Under the pieces are notes generated by a model, which made no database searches, had not been told where the DNA came from, and saw nothing but the letters and a program-made list of their open reading frames with translations. Positions 57,573 through 64,000 of a stretch of DNA of 64,000 bases are shown one piece after another (positions within the stretch are counted from its first letter, which is position 1; each line of letters starts with the position of its first letter). The DNA lies in assembly GCF_012427705.1 (NCBI RefSeq), contig NZ_CP048602.1, positions 1,302,001 through 1,366,000 of the forward strand. Reading direction: 5' to 3'. The translations under genes and the position numbers were made by a program. Origin of the DNA: Vreelandella piezotolerans. Its GTDB lineage: Bacteria; Pseudomonadota; Gammaproteobacteria; Pseudomonadales; Halomonadaceae.

Positions 57573-57608
57573 CAAAAAAAAGCCGCGTAGATAGCCTCTA
57601 TCTCGCAG
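57573..57608 (-). terminator. Terminator after the tRNA-Gly-Cys-Leu cluster
   Basis: Imperfect stem (outer GC pairs, one bulge and one mismatch, inner tagata/tatct pairing) ahead of eight T residues on the minus strand (57580-57573). Confidence 0.6.
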
Positions 57609-57641
57609 CGTTACTTTCAATCTAAATTAATGGTTTATCAA

Positions 57642-57728
57642 TGGTGCCCGGAGCCGGACTTGAACCGGCACGGAGTTACCTCCGAGAGATTTTAAGTCTC
57701 TTGCGTCTACCAATTTCGCCATCCGGGC
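57642..57728 (-). tRNA. tRNA-Leu (anticodon TAA)
   Basis: 87 bases including encoded CCA. Acceptor stem GCCCGGA pairs with TCCGGGC; the long variable arm and TTCAAGTCC T-loop are as expected for tRNA-Leu. Anticodon loop CTTAAAA reads UUA. Third tRNA after Gly and Cys. Confidence 0.95.
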
Positions 57729-57767
57729 AGTGTATCGATGCTATGAAAGCCATCGTTACACTGAAAA

Positions 57768-57841
57768 TGGAGGCTGGAGTCGGAATCGAACCGGCGTACA
57801 CGGAGTTGCAGTCCGCTGCATAACCACTCTGCCATCCAGCC
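57768..57841 (-). tRNA. tRNA-Cys (anticodon GCA)
   Basis: 74 bases including CCA. Acceptor GGCTGGA pairs with TCCAGCC; anticodon loop CTGCAAC; T-loop GTTCGATTC. Encoded between tRNA-Gly and tRNA-Leu. Confidence 0.95.
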
Positions 57842-57872
57842 AAGCAAGTCATTTCATTGGGGTCAACCAAAT

Positions 57873-57947
57873 TGGAGCGGGAAAGGAGATTCGAACTCCC
57901 GACCCTCGCCTTGGCAAGGCGATGCTCTACCACTGAGCTATTCCCGC
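57873..57947 (-). tRNA. tRNA-Gly (anticodon GCC)
   Basis: 75 bases including CCA. Acceptor GCGGGAA pairs with TTCCCGC; anticodon loop TTGCCAA; T-loop GTTCGAATC. First of three tRNAs immediately downstream of pgsA. Confidence 0.95.
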
Positions 57948-58045
57948 TCGACTCGAGGGCGAATTATACGCATCGCCACGCGCTTGTCAAACAATCAATT
58001 TACCAATGGGTTCAAAGAGCTATTGTAAAACTGAGGCAATGCCCT

Positions 58046-58594
58046 TTACATGGAGCGGCTAAGGTGAGGCCAAGCAGCTTTGAGGTATTGGACCATGGAG
58101 AGCAGTGTCAGGGCGGCGGCGATGTAAAGCACCACCACTCCTAAAAGGGCAATAAAATGTCCTGGGGGGAAGGCCAGAAGTACCAGAATGGCCATCATTT
58201 GCAGCGTGGTTTTGAGTTTGCCAATCCAGGACACAGCGACCATGCCGCGTTTGCCCATCTCTGCCATCCACTCTCGAAGCGCCGAAATGACGATTTCACG
58301 CCCAATGATGACCAAAGCTGGGAGCGTCAAGACCAGCGTGTCGAAGCGTTCGATCAGCAGGGCGAGTGCCACGGCGACCATGAGCTTATCTGCAACAGGG
58401 TCTAGGAAAGCGCCAAAGGGAGTGGATTGATTCCAGCGACGGGCGAGGTAGCCGTCTAACCAATCCGTCACGGAAGCAAGGGCAAACAAGCCCGCAGCGA
58501 CTGGCATGCTCCAGCTAAAGGGTAGATAGAACAGTACGACCAGTAGCGGAATGAAAACGATTCTTGCCAGTGTGAGTATGTTGGGTATATTCAT
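58046..58594 (-). CDS. pgsA: CDP-diacylglycerol-glycerol-3-phosphate 3-phosphatidyltransferase
   Basis: 182-residue inner-membrane enzyme making phosphatidylglycerophosphate. Carries the CDP-alcohol phosphotransferase motif in DWLDGYLARRWNQSTPFGAF and LDPVADK. The ATG at 58594 (MNIPNILTLARI) matches known N-termini and gives the same length as E. coli PgsA; ribosome site is weak. Followed by tRNA-Gly, -Cys and -Leu, preceded by uvrC (18 bases from uvrC's end to the longest possible start, about 100 to this one). Confidence 0.93.
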   Translation of the reverse strand: MNIPNILTLARIVFIPLLVVLFYLPFSWSMPVAAGLFALASVTDWLDGYLARRWNQSTPFGAFLDPVADKLMVAVALALLIERFDTLVLTLPALVIIGREIVISALREWMAEMGKRGMVAVSWIGKLKTTLQMMAILVLLAFPPGHFIALLGVVVLYIAAALTLLSMVQYLKAAWPHLSRSM

Positions 58595-58692
58595 CGCAGG
58601 GCGCGATCCTTGCCGGAGAATCATGAAAGTCGGAGTGAAGCGTGGGGTCATTCTATCCCCCTTAGCGCATTGCATCCATGTTAAGAACGCGT

Positions 58693-60507
58693 TTATCCGT
58701 TCAATGACGTATAAATCGTCTCAGCCAGCGCGGCGTTGATGCCAGGCACTCTGGCCAGCTCATCGCGGCTTGCCTTTTGTACGCCCTGTAGCCCCCCGAA
58801 GAAGCGCAATAGTTCGCGCCGCCGTTTTGGCCCAATGCCGGGGATGTCTTGCAGAGTAGAGGTGCGCCGCGCTTTGTCTCTGGCGGCGCGGTGCCCGGCA
58901 ATGGCAAAGCGGTGCGACTCGTCGCGAATGTGCTGTATCAGGTGCAGCGCTGGGGAAGCAGGGTCCATCGGTAACGGGTTATCGCTGGTCTCTAAGAATA
59001 GCGTTTCTAGACCCGCTTTACGGGTAGTGCCCTTGGCGACGCCCAGCAGCACGATGTTGGTAACGGCTAAGTCGTTCAATACGCCACGCGCCATATTGAG
59101 CTGCCCTTTGCCGCCATCCACAATCAAGATGTCTGGAGCCACCGCTTCACCGCTTTTTACTCGCTTCAGCCGCCGAGTGAGCGCTTGCTGCATGGCAGCG
59201 TAATCATCCCCGGCGGCAACGCCTTCGATGCGAAAATGGCGATAGTCGCTCTTACGCGGGCCTTGATGATCAAAAACGACGCATGACGCTACCGTCGCCT
59301 CGCCTTGGCTATGACTGATGTCAAAGCACTCCAGCCGTTCTGGCAGGCTGTCAAGGCCCAGCGCTCTTTGTAGGGCCTCGAAACGCTGGGTCAGTTGAGA
59401 CTTGTTGGCAAGCTGTGAGGCGAGCTGCTGCTCGGCGTTGGTCATGGCCAAGTGCTGCCACTGGGCGCGATGTCCGCGTACCTGGCTGGCGACCCTGATT
59501 TTTTTGCCCGCCAGTTGCGAGAGCGCATCGGCAATCAGCGCACTATCCTCTAGGGGGTGGCTCGTAATCACTTCCCCAGGAACATTATGGGGCTGTCCAA
59601 AGTAGTACTGGCTGACGACTTCGGTCAACAGCATCTCCGGCGGTAGGTCGAGATCGTTTTTTGGCGTGTGATGGCGCGCGCCTAGTAAGCGTCCATCTCT
59701 CACGCTTAGGATAGAGATGCCGAGTGCACCCGGTCGCTGGGCCAGCGCAAACACATCGGCATCGCCACTCTCGTTATCGACGAATTGGCGCTGCTGAAGC
59801 TGACGCAGCTGCTGAATTTGATCGCGCAGACGAGCGGCTTCTTCGAAGTCGAGCGCCTGGCTGGCGATTTCCATCTCTTGGGTCAATAGCTGCGTGACGT
59901 GCTCACTCTTGCCTTCCAAGCACATGACGGCGTGCTCCACATCTCGCCGGTACTCTTCCTCGGAAATATAGTCCACGCATGGGGCGCTGCAGCGCTGGAT
60001 TTGATACTGCAAGCAAGGACGAGAACGGTGGGCAAAGACGCTGTCTTCGCAGTTGCGGATGCGGAATATTTTCTGCATCAGCGTGAGGCTCTCCTTGACC
60101 GCGCCGCTGCTGGGGTAAGGGCCTAAGTAGCGGCCGTCATCGCGACGCTGGCGTGCACGCTTGTACTCCAGAGCCGGGTAGGGGTGGCGATCAGTGACGA
60201 AGACGAAAGGATACGACTTATCGTCGCGCAGCAGAATGTTATAGGGCGGGCGAAGTTCCTTGATCAGCGTTTGTTCGAGTAACAGGGCCTCGGTTTCACT
60301 GCGGGTCACAGTGATTTGAATGTCGGCAATGCGCGCCACCATCGCCTGAGTTTTCGCATTGAGCTGGCCACGGAAATAGCTTGCCAGCCGAGCTTTCAGG
60401 CGTTTTGCTTTCCCTACATAGAGCGTATTTTGCTCCTCGTCGAGCATGCGGTAAACGCCCGGCGACGAGCTGACGGAGCTTAGAAACTGCTTGGCATCAA
60501 AAGTCAT
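58693..60507 (-). CDS. uvrC: Excinuclease ABC subunit C
   Basis: 604-residue nucleotide-excision-repair endonuclease. N-terminal GIY-YIG nuclease (SSPGVYRMLDEEQNTLYVGKAK), a UVR motif at about residues 200-235 (EMEIASQALDFEEAARLRDQI), the UvrC RNase-H-like nuclease domain with ECFDISHSQGEATVAS and ILIVDGGKGQLN, and two C-terminal helix-hairpin-helix motifs (DIPGIGPKRRRELLRFFGG). Makes the 3' and 5' incisions beside the lesion. Sits between uvrY and pgsA. Confidence 0.96.
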   Translation of the reverse strand: MTFDAKQFLSSVSSSPGVYRMLDEEQNTLYVGKAKRLKARLASYFRGQLNAKTQAMVARIADIQITVTRSETEALLLEQTLIKELRPPYNILLRDDKSYPFVFVTDRHPYPALEYKRARQRRDDGRYLGPYPSSGAVKESLTLMQKIFRIRNCEDSVFAHRSRPCLQYQIQRCSAPCVDYISEEEYRRDVEHAVMCLEGKSEHVTQLLTQEMEIASQALDFEEAARLRDQIQQLRQLQQRQFVDNESGDADVFALAQRPGALGISILSVRDGRLLGARHHTPKNDLDLPPEMLLTEVVSQYYFGQPHNVPGEVITSHPLEDSALIADALSQLAGKKIRVASQVRGHRAQWQHLAMTNAEQQLASQLANKSQLTQRFEALQRALGLDSLPERLECFDISHSQGEATVASCVVFDHQGPRKSDYRHFRIEGVAAGDDYAAMQQALTRRLKRVKSGEAVAPDILIVDGGKGQLNMARGVLNDLAVTNIVLLGVAKGTTRKAGLETLFLETSDNPLPMDPASPALHLIQHIRDESHRFAIAGHRAARDKARRTSTLQDIPGIGPKRRRELLRFFGGLQGVQKASRDELARVPGINAALAETIYTSLNG

Positions 60508-60553
60508 GGCTGGGCATCGGCGCTCTCAAACGTCAGAAGAGGCGATGGTAGGT

Positions 60554-61204
60554 CTATCCCAGGATCGCGTCAAAGCCCTCGACGAGCCCGTGGCGTAAGG
60601 CAAGGTGAGTGAGTTCGACGTCCGTGGCGACTTGCAGCTTGTCAAACAGGCGGTAACGGTACGTGTTGACGGTCTTTGGGCTCAGGTGCAGGCGATCGGA
60701 AATGTCTTGTACACGCTGGCAGTTGACGATCATCAGCGCTATTTGTAGTTCACGGTGGGAGAGGTGGCTAAAGGGGTTATCCTCGTCAGTGAAGTGCGCC
60801 AAGGCAAGCCGCTGGGCAATCTCTTGGCTGACATAACGGCGTCCGTGGAAGACCTGCCGAATGGCTTCGGTCATTTCAACGGCGTCTGCCCCTTTGCTAA
60901 GAAAGCCTGATGCGCCGGCCTCGAGCATCCGTCGCAGCACGCTATCCTCCAAATGCGCGGTAAGAATAATCACTTTGACATCGGCCAAGGTGCGGTGGAT
61001 ACGGCGTGTGGCTTCGAGCCCGCCGATTCCCGGCATGCGGATATCCATGAGCACGATATCAGGCTTTAACTGGCGACACTGAGTCACGGCGCTTTCGCCA
61101 TCGTCAACCTCACCCACGATCTTGATATCGCACTCTTCGTTGAGCAGGTGGGCGATACTGGTTCTCACCAGGTGGTGATCATCGGCAATTAAAACGTTGA
61201 TCAA
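60554..61204 (-). CDS. uvrY: Response regulator of the UvrY/GacA family
   Basis: 216-residue NarL/FixJ-type regulator. Receiver domain with phospho-acceptor Asp54 (PDIVLMDIRMPG) and acidic pair ADD; C-terminal LuxR-type HTH (SHRELQIALMIVNCQRVQDISDRLHLSPKTVNTYRYRLF). In relatives it is phosphorylated by BarA/GacS and drives transcription of the small RNAs that titrate CsrA. The linked uvrC-pgsA-tRNA order supports UvrY orthology. The BarA partner and CsrB-like RNAs are not in the window. Confidence 0.92.
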   Translation of the reverse strand: MINVLIADDHHLVRTSIAHLLNEECDIKIVGEVDDGESAVTQCRQLKPDIVLMDIRMPGIGGLEATRRIHRTLADVKVIILTAHLEDSVLRRMLEAGASGFLSKGADAVEMTEAIRQVFHGRRYVSQEIAQRLALAHFTDEDNPFSHLSHRELQIALMIVNCQRVQDISDRLHLSPKTVNTYRYRLFDKLQVATDVELTHLALRHGLVEGFDAILG

Positions 61205-61320
61205 GGGTCTGGCTCCTGCAGGTAGTCATCGTTGGCTCGGGCGATACGCGTGCTGCGAAACTATAGAGTGCCACAGCTCTTGGCAAAGGAGAATTAGTTG
61301 ATGCTTGTTTACTTTAAACC

Positions 61321-61349
61321 TTGACCTTGCACTGCTTGTCGCTTAGTAT
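61321..61349 (+). promoter_or_regulatory. Promoter of tRNA-Ala
   Basis: -35 TTGACC (61321-61326), 17-base spacer, -10 TAGTAT (61344-61349), then a GC-rich discriminator. Transcription would start about 23 bases before the mature tRNA. Confidence 0.6.
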
Positions 61350-61378
61350 TCGCTCCGCTGCAGGTTGCTGCAGTGATT

Positions 61379-61454
61379 GGGGCCTTAGCTCAGCTGGGAG
61401 AGCGCAACACTGGCAGTGTTGAGGTCAGCGGTTCGATCCCGCTAGGCTCCACCA
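61379..61454 (+). tRNA. tRNA-Ala (anticodon GGC)
   Basis: 76 bases including CCA. Acceptor GGGGCCT pairs with AGGCTCC (one G-T wobble); anticodon loop CTGGCAG; T-loop GTTCGATCC. Followed within 10 bases by a terminator. Confidence 0.95.
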
Positions 61455-61460
61455 AATTTG

Positions 61461-61490
61461 AAACGCCGCGTTATTTATAACGCGGCGTTT
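61461..61490 (+). terminator. Terminator of tRNA-Ala
   Basis: Perfect 14-base stem (61461-61474 with 61477-61490) followed by a TTTT run. Strong rho-independent signal. Confidence 0.8.
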
Positions 61491-61520
61491 TCGTATGCCT
61501 GCTCTCGAGCTTTGCTCCTC

Positions 61521-61550
61521 TGCTTTCCACCCGAGTGTGGGTGGAAAGCA
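61521..61550. terminator. Hairpin downstream of argF
   Basis: Perfect 12-base inverted repeat (61521-61532 with 61539-61550) with a 6-base loop, 39 bases past the argF stop on the minus strand. No T tract follows on that strand. Confidence 0.45.
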
Positions 61551-61589
61551 CCAGAGCTTAGGCTTCGAGGAGCTTGGGTTACGAAGAAC

Positions 61590-62510
61590 TTAGCCTTCGA
61601 TTTGCCCGAGCAGCAGGAATTCGATCAGTGCCTTCTGGGCGTGCAGACGGTTGCCTGCCTCTTGCCAAACCACGGCGCGCGGGTCGTCCAACAGTGTATG
61701 GCTAATCTCTTCGCCGCGGTGAGCTGGTAGACAGTGCAGGAAGAGGGCGTCGGGCTTGGCGGTATCGAGCATGGCTTCGGTGACTTGAAAGTCGGCGAAA
61801 TCTGCCTCGCGCTTTGCTTGCTCTGCATCCTGGCCCATCGATGCCCACACGTCGGTGGTGATCAAGTCAGCGTCTTTGGCCGCTTCTTTGGGGTCGTGGA
61901 GTAGCGTGACGCAGTTGCCAGCCGCTTCCATGATGTCAGCGCGAGGCTCGTATCCTCTCGGACAACATACCCTCAAATGGAAGCCGAACTGGCGAGCGGC
62001 ATTGATCCAGGAGTGACACATATTGTTGCCATCGCCCACCCATACGGCGGTACGGCCTTTCACGCTGCCGCGAAGCTCGGTCCAGGTCATGACGTCTGCC
62101 AGCAGTTGGCAGGGGTGATAGTCGTCGCTGAGCGCATTGATCACCGGCACGCTGCTGGCACTGGCGTAGGTTTCCAATCCTTCGTGGGAGAAGGTGCGAA
62201 TCATCACGGCGTCGACCATTTCAGAGAGCACGCGAGCGGTATCTTCGATGGGCTCGCCGCGGCCCAGCTGGGTATCGCGGGGAGAGAGGAAGAGCGCGTG
62301 GCCACCAAACTGCGCCATACCCGTCTCGAAAGAGACACGAGTACGCGTGGAGGATTTTTCGAAAATCATTGCCAGCGTGCGGTTGGGCAGCGGTGTATAA
62401 ACCGGACCGTTGGCTTTCAAATCCGTTTTGATCTTGATGGCACGCTGGATCAAATACGCCAGCTCGTCTGGGGATAAATCCAGTAAAGTAAGGAAATGGC
62501 GTGTCGCCAT
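61590..62510 (-). CDS. argF: Ornithine carbamoyltransferase
   Basis: 306-residue enzyme of arginine synthesis, joining ornithine and carbamoyl phosphate to citrulline. Carbamoyl-phosphate motif [10 protein letters not shown] and the [10 protein letters not shown] ornithine-site segment are present. ATG at 62510 has GGAG about nine bases upstream. No clear ArgR box was seen upstream. Monocistronic, transcribed toward the tRNA-Ala gene. Confidence 0.95.
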   Translation of the reverse strand: MATRHFLTLLDLSPDELAYLIQRAIKIKTDLKANGPVYTPLPNRTLAMIFEKSSTRTRVSFETGMAQFGGHALFLSPRDTQLGRGEPIEDTARVLSEMVDAVMIRTFSHEGLETYASASSVPVINALSDDYHPCQLLADVMTWTELRGSVKGRTAVWVGDGNNMCHSWINAARQFGFHLRVCCPRGYEPRADIMEAAGNCVTLLHDPKEAAKDADLITTDVWASMGQDAEQAKREADFADFQVTEAMLDTAKPDALFLHCLPAHRGEEISHTLLDDPRAVVWQEAGNRLHAQKALIEFLLLGQIEG

Positions 62511-62728
62511 GATGACTGCTCTCCACACAAAAACACCATCCTAGCGATGCGGCAGGGGATGCGCAACGCGAGCAGCATGCGTAGAATGGCGGCCACGCGT
62601 TAAGACCGAGTCGTTTGCTCGGGTATTGGCGGCAGCCGCGCCTACCTTACTCTGCCGGTCATGGGGTTAAAGCCAGTGAGCGGATGGCGTAGACTGGCGC
62701 GGAACACAACACTCGTTAGGAGCACATC

Positions 62729-63079
62729 ATGAGCACGACTGCCGAAAACATTCAGCGTCAAATCAGCGAAAACCCGATTCTGATCTACATGAAAGGCACA
62801 CCTCAGTTGCCCCAGTGTGGTTTCTCCGCGCAGACCGTTCAGGCGCTGATGAGCTGCGGTGAGCGCTTTGCCTTCGTCAACGTTCTGGACAATCCGGATA
62901 TCCGTGCAGAACTTCCCAAAATTGCCAACTGGCCGACATTTCCGCAACTGTGGGTAGAGGGCGAACTGGTTGGCGGTTGCGATATCGTGGTCGAAATGCA
63001 TCAAAACGGCGAGCTGGAAAAACTCGTCAAAGAAGCCGCCCAGCGCGCTGCAGCCGCCGAAGGTGGTGAAAACGCTTGA
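62729..63079 (+). CDS. grxD: Monothiol glutaredoxin Grx4
   Basis: 116-residue CGFS-type glutaredoxin (Cys30 in PQCGFSAQT), which binds a bridging 2Fe-2S cluster with glutathione and a BolA partner and helps deliver clusters. Further glutathione-site residues in NWPTFPQLWVEGELVGGCDIV. AGGAG lies eight bases before the ATG. The C-terminus is Ala/Glu-rich. 160 bases before dnaX. Confidence 0.94.
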   Translation: MSTTAENIQRQISENPILIYMKGTPQLPQCGFSAQTVQALMSCGERFAFVNVLDNPDIRAELPKIANWPTFPQLWVEGELVGGCDIVVEMHQNGELEKLVKEAAQRAAAAEGGENA

Positions 63080-63116
63080 GCGTGATGCCACAAGCCGTTT
63101 GAAGACCGCCCGGCGG

Positions 63117-63145
63117 TTGGCGGGCTGCGGTGCAGCCGCTAGAAT
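63117..63145 (+). promoter_or_regulatory. Candidate dnaX promoter
   Basis: -35 TTGGCG (63117-63122), 17-base spacer, -10 TAGAAT (63140-63145), about 90 bases upstream of the dnaX start. The same TTGGCG box occurs ahead of trxA. Confidence 0.45.
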
Positions 63146-63239
63146 GGTGCGCAATCACTAAGCGCTTACTCTTAGCAAACGCGGTTCACGATGGGCCGCG
63201 TCGCACCGATTGTCAGCCCGCCAAAGGAAGTGTTGCTCA

Positions 63240-64000
63240 ATGAGCTATCAGGTTCTGGCCCGCAAGTGGCGGCCACGTACATTCCACGAGCTCGTGGGCC
63301 AGGCCCATGTTCAACGCGCCCTGGTCAATGCTCTTGACCAGGGCCGTTTGCATCATGCCTACCTCTTTACCGGCACGCGAGGCGTCGGCAAAACCACCCT
63401 GGCGCGCATCTTGGCAAAGTGCCTCAACTGCACGGCGAATGGGCGCGGCGACGAAGGCATTACCTCGACCCCCTGTGGTCAGTGTGATAGCTGCCAAGCC
63501 ATCGACGAGGGGCGCTTCGTCGACCTGATCGAAGTCGATGCTGCCTCGCGTACCAAAGTGGAAGACACCCGCGAGCTGCTCGATAATGTCCAGTACGCGC
63601 CTACACAAGGGCGCTATAAAGTGTATCTCATCGACGAGGTACATATGCTGTCCACCAGCAGTTTCAACGCGCTGCTGAAAACGCTGGAAGAACCCCCGCC
63701 CCACGTCAAGTTTCTGCTGGCGACGACCGACCCGCAGAAACTCCCGGCCACCGTTTTGTCACGTTGTCTGCAGTTTACGCTCAAGCACATGCCGCCTGAG
63801 CGTGTCGTCGAGCATTTGACCTACGTGCTGGGGCAAGAGGGCGTCGATTACGACGAGAGCGCGCTGTGGCTGCTGGGCAAAGCCGCCGAAGGCTCCATGC
63901 GTGACGCTATGAGTCTGACCGATCAAGCGATTGCGTTCGGCCAAGGCGCCGTTCGGCACGCCGATGTGGCGGCCATGCTGGGTACGCTGGATCATCGCCA
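63240..64000 (+). CDS. dnaX: DNA polymerase III subunits gamma/tau, partial
   Basis: First 253 residues of the clamp-loader ATPase; the gene continues past the right edge. Walker A GTRGVGKTTLARILAK, zinc-binding cysteines Cys64, Cys79, Cys82 and Cys85, Walker B VYLIDEVHML, sensor 1 LLATTDPQKLP and the SRC motif (VLSRCLQF) are visible. AAGGAAG lies nine bases before the ATG. The frameshift site that makes gamma, if any, would lie outside the window. Confidence 0.95.
   Translation, partial: MSYQVLARKWRPRTFHELVGQAHVQRALVNALDQGRLHHAYLFTGTRGVGKTTLARILAKCLNCTANGRGDEGITSTPCGQCDSCQAIDEGRFVDLIEVDAASRTKVEDTRELLDNVQYAPTQGRYKVYLIDEVHMLSTSSFNALLKTLEEPPPHVKFLLATTDPQKLPATVLSRCLQFTLKHMPPERVVEHLTYVLGQEGVDYDESALWLLGKAAEGSMRDAMSLTDQAIAFGQGAVRHADVAAMLGTLDHR

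Noticed and set aside
63080..63239. Possible 4.5S RNA gene between grxD and dnaX
   Set aside because: The conserved GGTCAGG...GGAAGGAAGCAGCC core of SRP RNA is absent; only a weak GC-rich hairpin and a promoter-like pair are present.

Overview
The window is a dense, ordinary-looking stretch of gammaproteobacterial chromosome. Gene content and order point to the Halomonadaceae (a Halomonas-like marine or halophilic bacterium). This rests on protein resemblance and on linkages such as uvrY-uvrC-pgsA-tRNA-Gly-Cys-Leu, cysB facing cysH, prpR-prpB-prpC-acnD-prpF and ihfB-lapA-lapB. It is inference, because no database search was possible. I see no transposase, integrase, CRISPR array or prophage.

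Regions: 1-3000 holds an RND efflux pump (partial) and its periplasmic adaptor. 3000-6600 holds a BaiN/HI0933 flavoprotein, the yqjD-yqjE-yqjK envelope cluster and outer-membrane phospholipase A. 6700-10100 is a giant mechanosensitive channel. 10100-14200 is a minus-strand run of an ATP-grasp enzyme, a 674-residue protein with papain-like Cys/His/Asn motifs, and a TlyA-type methyltransferase. 14370-16700 holds a DUF1820 protein, a YgiM-like SH3 protein, a thiopurine methyltransferase and a YajG lipoprotein. 16768-20587 is the sulfate ABC importer. 20841-24629 holds rpe, type II NADH dehydrogenase, gph and an orphan Mn/Zn-binding protein. 24918-29470 is a two-subunit NAD-dependent formate dehydrogenase. 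29556-32029 is trpGDC. 32073-37219 holds a YdiJ-type dehydrogenase, a DUF4202 protein and a dicarboxylate/amino-acid symporter. 37463-41214 holds serS, a SIMPL protein, an AI-2E-family permease and thioredoxin. 41551-44716 holds cysB, cysH and pabB. 44969-51778 is the 2-methylcitrate operon. 51845-57458 holds comEA, pyrF, lapB, lapA, ihfB, sdhE, ygfX and nadB. 57642-61454 holds tRNAs, pgsA, uvrC and uvrY. 61590-64000 holds argF, grxD and dnaX (partial).

Together the genes cover sulfate assimilation (importer, CysB, PAPS reductase), propionate catabolism, formate oxidation to NADH, tryptophan and folate precursor synthesis, and envelope maintenance. The best candidate for an undescribed system is the ATP-grasp plus papain-like pair at 10884-14162. 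The most interesting regulatory observations are a near-identical 18-bp element upstream of both sbp and cysH, and a perfect 12-bp palindrome sitting between the prpR promoter and its start codon.
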